64,000 nucleotides of DNA, taken from the NCBI GenBank assembly GCA_951812795.1, contig OX638325.1:1884277-1948276 (forward strand), given 5' to 3'. Below the pieces are notes generated by a model that worked only from the letters and a program-made list of their open reading frames with translations, did not search any database and had not been told where the DNA came from. Made by a program: the position numbers and the translations under genes. Positions 42,452-51,417 of this stretch are shown here, one piece after another (the stretch's first letter is position 1; each line of letters begins with the position of its first letter). The DNA comes from an uncultured Dehalococcoidia bacterium. Lineage in GTDB: Bacteria > Chloroflexota > Dehalococcoidia > Lucifugimonadales > Lucifugimonadaceae.

Positions 42452-43126
42452 TTAGTTGCCCCGTATCCGCCGGATCAAAGCCACCACATCACGGCTGCGC
42501 GTCTCCAGAGTGTCCCAGTCCCCGTTGGCCACAACGTCGCTTGAAGCGAGCCGTGAACCCATCCCCACGGCGCAGACTCCGGCCTCAAACCAGGGGCGCA
42601 ACGATTCTTCGGTGATGTCGACCCCGCCGGTAGGCATGATCGAAGACCACGGCATTGGTGCTAGGACGTCTTTGACGAAACCCGGTCCGCCAACGGCGGA
42701 GCCGGGGAAGATCTTGACGATATCTGCCCCGAGTTCTTCGGCAGCTGAAATCTCCGAAGCCGTGCCGCAGCCCGGGATGTAAGGCACCTTCCGCCGATTG
42801 CAGACCTTGGCGACGTCGGGATTGGTTATCGGTCCAACAATGAAACTCGCTCCGTTGCTGATGTATATCGAAGCTGTCCCCGCGTCGAGCACGGATCCGG
42901 CACCCAAAATCGCGTCGGGCAGCTCCGCGGCACAGAACCTGTCCAAGCTCGAAAACACCTCCCAAGCATGGTCGCCGCGGTTCGTGAACTCCAATACCCG
43001 GATTCCGCCGGCCACGCAGGCGCGCGCGATGTTCTGGGCTTTCTCGATGTCGCCGTTGTAGAACACCGGGACAACGCCGATTTCATGCATCGCGTTCAAA
43101 GCTTCAAGCTTGGAGTGCCGTGCCAT
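42452..43126 (-). CDS. eda: KDPG / KHG aldolase
   Basis: Class I aldolase cleaving 2-keto-3-deoxy-6-phosphogluconate to pyruvate and glyceraldehyde-3-phosphate. Start at ATG 43126, preceded by AGGAG; a longer frame to 43201 has a non-conserved leader. Catalytic Glu in RVLEFTNRGD and Schiff-base Lys in DIVKIFPGS; PGCGTASEI and IMPTGGVD are further family motifs. ~224 residues. Divergent from the HpcH/kdgK/SDR genes with a shared 121-base promoter region, giving a compact Entner-Doudoroff-type sugar-acid cluster. Confidence 0.93.
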   Translation of the reverse strand: MARHSKLEALNAMHEIGVVPVFYNGDIEKAQNIARACVAGGIRVLEFTNRGDHAWEVFSSLDRFCAAELPDAILGAGSVLDAGTASIYISNGASFIVGPITNPDVAKVCNRRKVPYIPGCGTASEISAAEELGADIVKIFPGSAVGGPGFVKDVLAPMPWSSIMPTGGVDITEESLRPWFEAGVCAVGMGSRLASSDVVANGDWDTLETRSRDVVALIRRIRGN

Positions 43127-43247
43127 TCCATATCTCCTGGAACCGTTTCTGTTGTTGACGATACCGAGTCTATCGCTTGCCAGCGTCGTCCTCATAATCA
43201 CGTTGTGTTAGTCTCATTTCGCGTGGAATCTTGAGAGGTTTGAGAAC

Positions 43248-44051
43248 ATGGACGTCAACCCAGTTAAGGCGAAACTCGCCCAGAAATTGCCATCGCTCGG
43301 CACATGGTCGGCAAGCGGCGACCCTTCAGTTATCGAGACGCTGTTGCACACCACTGAGTTCGACTGGGTTACGCTCGATTTCGAACATAACGCGATCGAC
43401 GTATCGACCGCGGTGCATTGCCTCCGCGCGGGCAATGGCTCGGGCAAACCAATGTTCGCCCGAATTCCGAGCAACGACCCGATCTGGGTGAAACGGGTTC
43501 TAGACATCGGATTTACTGGCATCGTGGTGCCCGACGTAAAGGACGAAGAAGAGGCTGAACGTGCGGTGGTGGCTGCGAAGTACCGCCCGCGCGGCTTACG
43601 CGGTATCGGTTCCACCCGCGGCCAACTCGTCTATGGCAGCAACTACTACGAAAATGCCAATGACCTCATCATGGTCGTCTGCATGATTGAGGATTGGCGG
43701 GCGGTCGACCGCATCGACAAAATCATGGAAGTTCCCGATCTGGATGTGTGCTTCGTCGGGCCCAACGATCTAGCAAGCACCCTCGGCGTCCCCACTGGTC
43801 TCGACAACAAGCACCCCGACCACGTCAAAGCGGTAGAAACCGTCGTTGCTGCGGGCAAACGTCACGGCGTTGCCACAGGCATCCACTGTATCGACGGCAA
43901 CGAGGCCGCCCGCCGTATTCAACAGGGCATGACTTGGTTCCCTATTGCTTCTGATGTCCGCCTGCTCAAATCCGCGGTCGACACCGAGCTCGCGAACGTC
44001 GTATCCGGCTCCGGCGGCGACGGGGATGACGACAACGCGACCTTCTATTAG
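43248..44051 (+). CDS. HpcH/HpaI-family aldolase
   Basis: Class II (metal-dependent) 2-keto-3-deoxy acid aldolase, 267 residues. Landmarks: FDWVTLDFEHNAID (catalytic His/Glu region), GFTGIVVPDVKDEEEA, GLRGIGSTRGQ, metal ligands in VVCMIEDW and FVGPNDLAS. The short acidic, glycine-rich tail (SGGDGDDDN) is unusual. Probably releases pyruvate from a 2-keto-3-deoxy sugar acid such as 2-keto-3-deoxy-L-rhamnonate. First gene of the plus-strand arm of the sugar-acid cluster. Confidence 0.9.
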   Translation: MDVNPVKAKLAQKLPSLGTWSASGDPSVIETLLHTTEFDWVTLDFEHNAIDVSTAVHCLRAGNGSGKPMFARIPSNDPIWVKRVLDIGFTGIVVPDVKDEEEAERAVVAAKYRPRGLRGIGSTRGQLVYGSNYYENANDLIMVVCMIEDWRAVDRIDKIMEVPDLDVCFVGPNDLASTLGVPTGLDNKHPDHVKAVETVVAAGKRHGVATGIHCIDGNEAARRIQQGMTWFPIASDVRLLKSAVDTELANVVSGSGGDGDDDNATFY

Positions 44052-44097
44052 ACACTGACAACCACAACCCGCAGTCAGAACCGAGGAGATTCAATCA

Positions 44098-45123
44098 ATG
44101 CCATCAGTCGTAACGTTCGGTGAGATCATGTTGCGTCTCGCGACGAACCGCCGAGAGCGTTTCACCCAAGCACGCGAGTTTGAGGTCACGTACGGCGGCG
44201 GAGAATGCAACGTCGCGGTTTCTTTGGCCAACTTCGGTTTCGAATCGATCTACGTCACCGCGCTACCAGACAACGACATCGGTCAGGCGTGCATCAACTA
44301 TGTCCGACAATGGGGCGTCGACACATCGGAGATCGTTCGGCAAGGCCAACGCCTCGGAACCTACTATCTCGAAAATGGCGCGGCCATGCGGGCATCCAAA
44401 GTTATCTACGATCGCGCCGCATCCTCGATTGCCGAGTTACAGCCGGGCGAGATCGAATGGGAACGAATCTTCGATGGCAAAGACTGGTTTCATTTCACCG
44501 GTATAACACCCGCGATTTCCGAATCGGCGGCCCGTGCCTGCGACGAAGCCGCGTCCATCGCGAAGTCGATGGGACTGACCGTTTCAGCGGATATGAACTA
44601 CCGCAAAAATCTCTGGTCTCCCGCCGAGGCCCAAGCGGTGATGCGGCCGATGATGAAATACGTCGACGTTGCGATCGGCAATGAGGAAGATGCGGAGATG
44701 TCCTTGGGCGTCGCTCCCGAAGGTGTGGACGTGACCAGCGGTGAGATCGACGCAACTGCGTACGAACCGGTGGTCAATCGCCTCGTCGAAGAGTTCGGTT
44801 TCGAACAAGTTGGCATCACTCTCCGAGAATCGCAGTCGGCAGACGATAACGACTGGTCGGCGATCTACTACGATGGCGACGAAATCCTGATGGCCCCGAA
44901 ATACTCGGTCCGCATCGTCGACCGCGTTGGTGGCGGGGACGCATTCTCGGCAGGCCTCATCTACGGCAACATGCAGGATGGTTGGACATCGACTCAAACC
45001 TTGGAATTCGCGGCTGCGTCCTCCGCACTAGCTCACACCTTCCATGGCGATTTCAATCTGGTCTCAGTGAGTGAGGTGATGAGCGTCGCAGGTGGCAACG
45101 TTAGCGGCAGGGTGCAGCGATGA
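44098..45123 (+). CDS. kdgK: PfkB-family kinase, probable 2-keto-3-deoxygluconate kinase
   Basis: Ribokinase-fold sugar kinase, 341 residues. Substrate-side motif YGGGECNVAVSLANFG, the KDG-kinase-like RLGTYYLENGAAMRASKV then YDRAASSI, and the ATP/anion-hole motif RVGGGDAFSAGLIYG with catalytic D near residue 281. Would phosphorylate KDG to KDPG, the substrate of the aldolase encoded divergently. ATG start preceded by GAGGAG. Overlaps the SDR gene by four bases. Confidence 0.88.
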   Translation: MPSVVTFGEIMLRLATNRRERFTQAREFEVTYGGGECNVAVSLANFGFESIYVTALPDNDIGQACINYVRQWGVDTSEIVRQGQRLGTYYLENGAAMRASKVIYDRAASSIAELQPGEIEWERIFDGKDWFHFTGITPAISESAARACDEAASIAKSMGLTVSADMNYRKNLWSPAEAQAVMRPMMKYVDVAIGNEEDAEMSLGVAPEGVDVTSGEIDATAYEPVVNRLVEEFGFEQVGITLRESQSADDNDWSAIYYDGDEILMAPKYSVRIVDRVGGGDAFSAGLIYGNMQDGWTSTQTLEFAAASSALAHTFHGDFNLVSVSEVMSVAGGNVSGRVQR

Positions 45124-45863
45124 GCACCGAATTCGACGGTAAAGTAGCGCTTGTCACGGGCGGATCGAAGGGCATCGGAAGGGCGTGCGCCTATGCCTTC
45201 GCGCTTGAAGGCGCCAACGTCGCGGTAACCGGGCGTACTGTGTCCGAGCTAAATATCACGGCAGATCACGTACGTGAAATCGGTGCTGAGGCGCTGGCCT
45301 GCCAATCTGACTTCACCGATCGGGCGCAGGTCGCTGGAGTCGTCCCGGCCGTCTTGGCCAAGTTCGGTAGGATCGACATCCTCGTCAACAACGCCGCCAT
45401 CATCCACCCTCGTATCGACCTCGTTGACCTCGGCGATGATACCTGGTACGACGTGATTGAGGTCAACCTCAATGCCGCAGCGATGCTGACTAAGGCGGCG
45501 ATGCCGACGATGATCGAGCAGGGCAGCGGCAACATAATCAATATCTCCAGCATCGGCGGGCGATCCGGCGCACGAGGACGCAGCGCGTACCGTGTCACCA
45601 AATCGGCTCTGATCAGCCTCACCCAGAGCCTTGCCGCCGAGCTGCACGATCACGGCATCAACGTTAACGCAATCTGCCCGGGTGGAACCGACACCGACGG
45701 CTACCGCGAGGCATTCAACAACCGGGGACGAGAGGATCATACTAATTTGATGCTTCCGTCGGAGATCGCCAATCTGGCCGTATTCCTCGCTTCGGAAAAA
45801 TCCTCCGCGGTTACCGGGACCGCGATTGATGCATTCGGCGGCAATAATCCGCTCTTCGGGTAG
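45120..45863 (+). CDS. Short-chain dehydrogenase/reductase
   Basis: NAD(P)-dependent classical SDR, 247 residues. TGGSKGIG cofactor loop (13-20), NNAAI, catalytic Ser in NISSIGG, Y157-x3-K161 in YRVTK. ATGA overlap with kdgK. Context suggests oxidation or reduction of a sugar acid such as gluconate/5-ketogluconate or 3-deoxy-hexulosonate (KduD-like). Last gene of the operon, followed by tandem hairpins. Confidence 0.93.
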   Translation: MSTEFDGKVALVTGGSKGIGRACAYAFALEGANVAVTGRTVSELNITADHVREIGAEALACQSDFTDRAQVAGVVPAVLAKFGRIDILVNNAAIIHPRIDLVDLGDDTWYDVIEVNLNAAAMLTKAAMPTMIEQGSGNIINISSIGGRSGARGRSAYRVTKSALISLTQSLAAELHDHGINVNAICPGGTDTDGYREAFNNRGREDHTNLMLPSEIANLAVFLASEKSSAVTGTAIDAFGGNNPLFG

Positions 45864-45866
45864 AAG

Positions 45867-45934
45867 CTAAACCTCCCTCTTGATGATCAAGGAGGAATAT
45901 CTAAACCTCCCCCTTGATGATCAAGGGGGAATGT
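45867..45934. repeat. Two tandem 34-bp palindromic units
   Basis: Units 45867-45900 and 45901-45934 each begin CTAAACCTCC and fold on a TTGAT/ATCAA arm. The second is a perfect CCCCCTTGAT-G-ATCAAGGGGG palindrome. Placed three bases after the SDR stop and 26 before glpK, so they may end transcription of the sugar-acid operon. Relatives occur inside the ABC gene near 61.6 kb. Confidence 0.85.
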
Positions 45935-45960
45935 AAGGGGTTTTAGAACAATACCTCGCC

Positions 45961-47574
45961 ATGCCCTCAAATTCCGTAATCCTCACCATCGACCAGGGCA
46001 CAACGTCGACGCGTGCCATTGTTTTCGACGAAGCGGCGCAACCGCTTGGCTCCGCGCAGAAAGAATTGACGCAGATCTTCCCACGATCCGGTTGGGTGGA
46101 GCATGATCCGGTCGAGATCGCAGAATCGGCCATCGGTGTCGCACGGCAAGCATTGCAAGTGGCCAACGCTTCCGTTGACGATGTCGCGGCCGTAGGCATC
46201 GCCAACCAACGCGAAACCACGGTTGTCTGGGAGAGTTCCACGGGTAGGCCGTTGTCGAACGCCATCGTCTGGCAGGACCATCGCACGGCTGAGATCTGTA
46301 ACGAGATCAGCGACGCCGGGCTGGCCGATGATATCTGGTCGCGCACCGGTCTTATCGTCGATCCGTACTTCTCCGCCACGAAGATGCGCTGGATGCTCGA
46401 CCACCTGCCGATTCCGAACCTGCAGGGCCGCGCAGAAAACGGCGACGTCCGATTCGGGACCGTCGACGCTTGGCTAATCGACCAACTATCACGAGGTGAG
46501 CGATCGGGGCGAATCTCAGACGCGCCGCGCGATGACATCCCGCACCTCACCGACGTCACCAACGCATCGCGCACCATGCTCTTAAATATCCACGACCTGA
46601 CTTGGGACCCGGATCTGTTGCGCATCTTCGACATCCCTGAAGCTGCATTGCCGACTCCCATGCCGTCGGCTGGCACCTTCACCACCATCCACGCTTCAAT
46701 CTTCGGTCGCGAAATTCCGGTCACTGGCGTCGCTGGCGACCAACACGCCGCGCTTTACGGCCAAGCATGTTTCACCAGAGGCGACATGAAGTGCACTTAT
46801 GGAACCGGTGCGTTTCTGCTTGCCAACGCGGGTGCAAACGTTGACCTTTTCACCGGGGCGTCGGGTTCCGGTGAACTGTCGACGACCGATCTCGACGAGG
46901 CGAACGCTGGCCTTCTATTCACACTCGGATGGCAGACCGGCGGCGCGAAGACGTACGCGCTCGAGGCTTCGATATTCAACACCGGGTCGACCACACAGTG
47001 GCTCCGTGATGGCCTAGGTATTCTCGGCAATGCCGCTGATTCTTCCGACATTGCCGTCATGCTTGGCGACAATGCGGGTGTCTATCTAGTGCCGGCATTT
47101 TCCGGGCTCGGATCTCCACACTGGGACCCGCATGCCCGGGCGTCCATCACCGGCATCAGCCGTGGAACCACCAGAGACCACATCATCCGTGCCGCCCTCG
47201 AATCGACCGCTTACCAGGTCAAGGAGGTGGTCGACATCATGGATTCTCGGCTGCGAATGCCGCAGCGTGGTAATCGCCGGGAACGCGTCATACGCGTTGA
47301 TGGCGGCCAGACCCGCAATCCGTTCCTAATGCAGTTCCAAGCCGACCTTCTGGACCGTCCGATAGAAGTCTCCGCAGTCGACGAAACCACCGCGCTTGGC
47401 GCCGCGTTCCTCGCCGGACGCGCGGCAGGCGTCTGGCGATCCGAGCGCGAACTCGCCGCCCTCTGGCGTTGCGCACATCGATACGAACCCGACATGTCCC
47501 AAAGCGAACGCATACGCCTCATGTCCGGTTGGAACGAAGCGCTTCGCCGCACTAAGACCAATTTCCGCGGCTGA
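45961..47574 (+). CDS. glpK: Glycerol kinase
   Basis: FGGY-family kinase making glycerol-3-phosphate. TIDQGTTSTRAIVFD (ATP phosphate-1), GWVEHDPVEI, IANQRETTVVWESSTG then NAIVWQDHRT (glycerol site), GVAGDQHAALYGQ and KCTYGTGAFLL (phosphate-2/adenosine), RVDGGQTRNPFLMQFQADLL and ETTALGAAFLAG at the end. 537 residues, slightly longer than the usual ~500. ATG start. No glpF or glpD nearby. Given the neighbouring sugar-acid genes, another polyol substrate is possible, but the motifs are those of GlpK. Confidence 0.93.
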   Translation: MPSNSVILTIDQGTTSTRAIVFDEAAQPLGSAQKELTQIFPRSGWVEHDPVEIAESAIGVARQALQVANASVDDVAAVGIANQRETTVVWESSTGRPLSNAIVWQDHRTAEICNEISDAGLADDIWSRTGLIVDPYFSATKMRWMLDHLPIPNLQGRAENGDVRFGTVDAWLIDQLSRGERSGRISDAPRDDIPHLTDVTNASRTMLLNIHDLTWDPDLLRIFDIPEAALPTPMPSAGTFTTIHASIFGREIPVTGVAGDQHAALYGQACFTRGDMKCTYGTGAFLLANAGANVDLFTGASGSGELSTTDLDEANAGLLFTLGWQTGGAKTYALEASIFNTGSTTQWLRDGLGILGNAADSSDIAVMLGDNAGVYLVPAFSGLGSPHWDPHARASITGISRGTTRDHIIRAALESTAYQVKEVVDIMDSRLRMPQRGNRRERVIRVDGGQTRNPFLMQFQADLLDRPIEVSAVDETTALGAAFLAGRAAGVWRSERELAALWRCAHRYEPDMSQSERIRLMSGWNEALRRTKTNFRG

Positions 47575-47591
47575 TGCGCTACTGTAAAGTG

Positions 47592-47730
47592 GTGTATCAT
47601 TTCAGGTGAGACTGGTTAGGCTTATCACCCCCAAGGGAGACACCGCCTGTCTCGTCTGGCCGGAGGCGGCGATGGGTGTAGTGGATTTAGCATCGCCCGT
47701 TGCGCTTTGTCAGAGCGACCTCCGGCCACC
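47592..47730 (+). ncRNA. Structured RNA, tandem copy 1
   Basis: 139-base element with five helices. P1 GGTGA/TCACC (47605-47609 with 47625-47629) encloses GACTGGTTAGGCTTA. P2 GAGACA/TGTCTC (47637-47642 with 47648-47653). P3 nine bp GGCCGGAGG/CCTCCGGCC (47658-47666 with 47719-47727) closes a three-way junction with P4 GGCGATG/CATCGCC (47668-47674 with 47691-47697) and P5 CGCT/AGCG (47703-47706 with 47714-47717). P3 is followed by ACCTTTTATT, so it could end transcription. Compared with copy 2 the helices keep pairing while the bases change. Family not recognised. Confidence 0.7.
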
Positions 47731-47752
47731 TTTTATTCTAGTCCGCTTTGTC

Positions 47753-47893
47753 GTGTATCATCTCAGGTGAGACTGGTTAGGCTTATCGCCCTAAGGGAGA
47801 CCACCACCTGTCTCGTCCGGCCGGGAGAGCCCGTGTGCACGGGTTTAGAGGCCACGGGCAATTACGTCTTGCTAGGACGACCTCCGGCACACC
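47753..47893 (+). ncRNA. Structured RNA, tandem copy 2
   Basis: Second copy, 161 bases downstream of the first. The leading ~60 bases are nearly identical (GTGTATCAT..CAGGTGAGACTGG and so on); the three-way junction is much more diverged but has the same architecture. P4 here is GCCCGTG/CACGGGC (47829-47835 with 47853-47859) and P5 CGTC/GACG (47865-47868 with 47876-47879). P1 has a U-G in place of U-A, which pairs only if the plus strand is the RNA. P4's left arm can alternatively pair with CACGGG at 47838-47843. Ends 167 bases before tRNA-Ala. Confidence 0.7.
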
Positions 47894-48060
47894 CGAAAAC
47901 GTCGCTCGATCCATCATGCGACGCCCTCCGAAAAAGAACTGGCGGTACCTCAGCGATATCGAAAGCCAGAGAACGCCGACTAGCATCAGCATTAACATTA
48001 AAATTAACCATTACGCGGCGCTTCGATGATATCGATCATGCGTCGCCATCCCTTCACGGT

Positions 48061-48137
<77 letters not shown>

Positions 48138-48346
48138 ATTTTCGTTCACGCATGCGCGCGACTCATCGCTGACGACGCCTAATCTGTGTGCCAGCACATC
48201 TCCGGAGATTCGGACTAGGCTCTCAAGCGTTGGACATGCCACCAACGGTGGATTTGACGGCTATTCGTATCTGAGAACTTCGGCGGGCGCCATTGCGGCG
48301 GCTTGGCCTGCCGCTCACGGTGAGGTAAAACCGAGCCGGGAAGAGG

Positions 48347-49522
48347 TTAGGAGCGTTCGAAAGATGGGACCCAACCACGCTCTTCGCGCCATCGAGGATC
48401 AAGGTCAGAAAACCGGTTGAGGCCGAGACCGCTTATGTCGATGCTTGAATCGCCGTGAAGCACGAGGTCGCTGACGACTTTGCCGGTGGCAGGCGCGATG
48501 CCGAAACCGTGGGCCGACGCGGTGACTACGATGTAGTTGCTTGGGTTATCTGCGATGTCGATGATGGGCAGGTAATCCGGTGCTTGTTCGACGATGCCAG
48601 CCCAGCTTCGGATCACGGGCGTGTTGGCTACTGCCGGTAGAAGTTCGGCGAGGCGTCTGGCGATGTTCCTGATAAGAGGCGTGTTCGGTTTGCCAGGTTC
48701 GGAGGTCAGGTCGACGTCGATCCACTCGTGGGCTCCGCCTCCGAAAAGCAAGTTGCCTCTGGCGGCTTGTCGTCCGTAGAGGCCGTTGCCGACAAGAGCA
48801 ATGTCGAAGAGCGGTTCTAGGGGAGCGGTGGCGATGATCTCGACGCGAGCGGGAGCGATGGGGACATGAACGCCTGCCATCTCAGCCAACAGCGCGGTCT
48901 GGGGTCCGGCTGCGGCGACGACCACGTCGGCAGCCATGCTACCAGCGGTCGTTTCGACCGACGTAACCTTGTCGTCTTCAACATTTATGCCGGTGACTGC
49001 GGTGTTCTGATAGAGCCTGCCGCCGAGGTCTTGGAATGCCCATGCGAATGCCTGTACCGCCCGTTGCGGATTGGCATGACCGCCGTTTGCGAAAAAGAGT
49101 CCGCCAAGCGTCCGCGCGGTGATTCCGGGGACGAGGTCCTGAACCTCCGAAGGGTCGAGGGGTTCCACGCTGATGCCGTGGCGCAACGCTTCGTCTCGTT
49201 CGGAGAAGATGTCGCCCATCTCCTCTTCCGATACGCCGACTTGGACCCTGCCCTGATGAATAAACTCCGTGGGATAGCCAAGTTCATCTTCGAGCGTCGC
49301 CCACAACCTCACGGATTCGACGGCCAACGGTATCAGCGCAGGTTCGTCGGTGCGCTCGCTGATCATGCCGCCGTTTCGCCCAGACGCCTCGCCGCCGACC
49401 ATTCCCTTCTCCACTACGATTACATCCTTGCCCGCTTTTGCAAGATAGTAGGCAGAACTCAAGCCCGAAACGCCGCCGCCGATGACGACTATCTCTGCGC
49501 TGTCCGTAGGCATGAAGACCAC
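48347..49522 (-). CDS. FAD-dependent amine/amino-acid oxidoreductase (DadA/sarcosine-oxidase-beta type)
   Basis: 391 residues with DAO fold: EIVVIGGGVSGLSSAYYLAKAG then VVEKGMVGGEASGRNGG at the N-terminus and AHGFGIAPATGKVVSDLV at the C-terminus. GTG at 49522 follows the upstream TAA directly; ATG at 49513 is equally possible. Together with the next gene it forms a two-subunit flavoenzyme like opine/octopine oxidase, hydrogen-cyanide synthase HcnBC or D-hydroxyproline dehydrogenase. Likely oxidises a secondary amine or N-methyl amino acid. Confidence 0.9.
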   Translation of the reverse strand: MVFMPTDSAEIVVIGGGVSGLSSAYYLAKAGKDVIVVEKGMVGGEASGRNGGMISERTDEPALIPLAVESVRLWATLEDELGYPTEFIHQGRVQVGVSEEEMGDIFSERDEALRHGISVEPLDPSEVQDLVPGITARTLGGLFFANGGHANPQRAVQAFAWAFQDLGGRLYQNTAVTGINVEDDKVTSVETTAGSMAADVVVAAAGPQTALLAEMAGVHVPIAPARVEIIATAPLEPLFDIALVGNGLYGRQAARGNLLFGGGAHEWIDVDLTSEPGKPNTPLIRNIARRLAELLPAVANTPVIRSWAGIVEQAPDYLPIIDIADNPSNYIVVTASAHGFGIAPATGKVVSDLVLHGDSSIDISGLGLNRFSDLDPRWREERGWVPSFERS

Positions 49523-51058
49523 TTAGCCCAGAACCTTATTGTTTGGGCTGAACCACTTTGGCCACTCGGTGCGTACCTGCTCCGACTCGTCGTCAGGCCA
49601 CATTATGCTCAACGGAAGCGGACGAACCGGCGGACGATAGGTCATCAACGGGATTTCGGATATCGGTGTATTCGCTTCCTCGGCGAGCAGGAGAGCGGCT
49701 TGTTCGCGGCATCGTCTGCCTTGGCAGATACCCGTTCCGGCTCGCGTCAGACGCTTGATCTGGTTGGGATTAGCCGGATTATCCTCTACTTGCGTCTGGA
49801 GGCTGCGCCGGTTCATCTGTTCAGATCCCCACTCCAGATACCTCGGAGGCTGCAAGCCGATTATCTCGGCACGCGTCACACCTTCACACGGACACGCCAA
49901 CACGTCCTGCCCTCCGGCCTTTACGAACGATCCAAGCCATCTCTTCCAACCGGTGTGCACTTCAGTGGGTTTTGCGCCGGCTTGGGATAGGATCTCGGAT
50001 CTGATTTCGGACATTAGATCCTCGGCCTCGGTGGGGCCGATAGCGCCTAGCGATGCAGAGGCGGCTATGCCGGCTAGGCGACCTTGATTTCGGGCAATAT
50101 CGGGATCAATAATCATGCCGTCGTGAAATCCCGCGGCATCGCCCGCGACGAGTACATCGTCGACGCTCGTTCGCATCCGATCGTCATGCCTCGGCACATA
50201 ACCGCCAATCTCGGACTTGAACGTCAGTTCGCAGTCGAGGAGACTCAGGAGCTCCACGTTTGGCACGAGGCCGATGGCGAGGCACACGATGTCGGCGGAG
50301 ACCATTTTCTCGGTGCCGGCGACGGGTTCGCCGTCGTCATCGATCCCGACCAGCACTACAGACTCGATACAGCCGTTTTTACCGGCCGCCTCTTTGACCG
50401 TGTGGGAAGTAAAGAGCTCGACGCCTTCGGTCCGCAACGCCTCTACGAGTGCCGCATCGCCCTGAACCGTTGGCGACACGTCAACCACGGCGACTACCTC
50501 GATGCCGTTCTCCAAAGCCATCTTGGCGGTCTTGAGTCCGAGGTTGCCGGAGCCCAATAAGACCATGCGCCGCGATGCAAGGTTCGCGGACCGATTCATC
50601 AACGAATGGGCTCCATTGGCCCCCATCACGCCCGCGAGGTCCCAACCTACGAATCCGATGCTCAAATCCCGCGCGCCGGTTGCGATGATGAGCCGTTCGT
50701 AATTCATCATCCACGACCGTTCAGTGTCGGCCAGGCCGACCTGCGGGCCGTCGAGCAACCTGCTGTTTTCGCGGTTACGAAAAGTGCCCCAGACGCACGT
50801 CCCGAGCCGGACATCAACACCCAATTCTTCAGCCTCCGCAAGAGCAACGGTGGTAGGAATGAAAGTCTCGATGCTCGCGCTCTCATTGCCCGGGGGCAGC
50901 GATTGGCCGAAGAAATGCGGGACATTCATCCCGACCATGCCGTTAGGGATCGGATTTTCGTCGATGAGGGAGACCGACACACCAACCTCGGCGGCTTGTA
51001 TGGCGGCGGCCGTCCCCGATATACCCGCACCTACTACAACCAGTGGCCTGGATTCCAT
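49523..51058 (-). CDS. NAD(P)/FAD oxidoreductase with BFD-type [2Fe-2S] domain (amine oxidase alpha subunit)
   Basis: 511 residues. N-terminal FAD site VVVGAGISGTAAAIQAA, central NAD-type site MVLLGSGNLGLKTAKMAL, and a C-terminal bacterioferritin-associated-ferredoxin-like region with four Cys in LACPCEGVTRAEI and GTGICQGRRC. The order matches HcnB, OoxA and the large subunit of D-hydroxyproline dehydrogenase. ATG start. Translation probably coupled to the beta subunit, whose GTG directly follows this TAA. Confidence 0.9.
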   Translation of the reverse strand: MESRPLVVVGAGISGTAAAIQAAEVGVSVSLIDENPIPNGMVGMNVPHFFGQSLPPGNESASIETFIPTTVALAEAEELGVDVRLGTCVWGTFRNRENSRLLDGPQVGLADTERSWMMNYERLIIATGARDLSIGFVGWDLAGVMGANGAHSLMNRSANLASRRMVLLGSGNLGLKTAKMALENGIEVVAVVDVSPTVQGDAALVEALRTEGVELFTSHTVKEAAGKNGCIESVVLVGIDDDGEPVAGTEKMVSADIVCLAIGLVPNVELLSLLDCELTFKSEIGGYVPRHDDRMRTSVDDVLVAGDAAGFHDGMIIDPDIARNQGRLAGIAASASLGAIGPTEAEDLMSEIRSEILSQAGAKPTEVHTGWKRWLGSFVKAGGQDVLACPCEGVTRAEIIGLQPPRYLEWGSEQMNRRSLQTQVEDNPANPNQIKRLTRAGTGICQGRRCREQAALLLAEEANTPISEIPLMTYRPPVRPLPLSIMWPDDESEQVRTEWPKWFSPNNKVLG

Positions 51059-51162
51059 GTGAGGTCCTTCTTGTTAATGATTGACAGGTGATTTGGGGTC
51101 TGTTCTACGTCAGATGTGCTTGGAAAATTGAAATCGGGATTTTGAAGAACAGCGGACAAAGG

Positions 51163-51417
51163 TCATTGCGATAAGATCAACCCAATCACAATTCCGGCGG
51201 CAACGACGACTATTGCAGCTATCGCAATGGTGGTGCCGACTATCCATGTGATGATATCGCTCTTGGTATCTGAAATCTTAGTGTCGAGTCTGCCTAAACC
51301 TTCATTGAGATCCGCTTGTGTGGCGTAATGATTCAGGGTGCTGTTGAGATGTTCCTGCGTAAGTACGTTTAGTTTCCTCGACCTTTCTGAAGGGATGCCT
51401 CCAATACTTCGCACCAT
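51163..51417 (-). CDS. Small C-tail-anchored coiled-coil protein
   Basis: 84 residues, unrecognised family. A polar, heptad-like N-terminus (TQADLNEGLGRLDTKISDTK) is followed by one hydrophobic helix at the very end (WIVGTTIAIAAIVVVAAGIV), similar in layout to DUF1640/Bdr-type proteins. ATG 51417 lies inside the upstream small gene (49-base overlap in another frame). Real but of low certainty. Confidence 0.55.
   Translation of the reverse strand: MVRSIGGIPSERSRKLNVLTQEHLNSTLNHYATQADLNEGLGRLDTKISDTKSDIITWIVGTTIAIAAIVVVAAGIVIGLILSQ

Noticed and set aside
47592..47893. Match to fluoride, glycine, TPP, cobalamin, c-di-GMP or SAM riboswitches, or to 6S/SRP/tmRNA
   Set aside because: None of their conserved cores is present in either copy, and the downstream gene is a tRNA rather than a typical riboswitch target.
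47916..48029. 37-residue peptide starting MRRPPKKNWRYLSDIE after the second RNA
   Set aside because: No ribosome binding site, Ile/Asn/Lys-rich end from low-complexity DNA, no recognisable family; kept only as a note.
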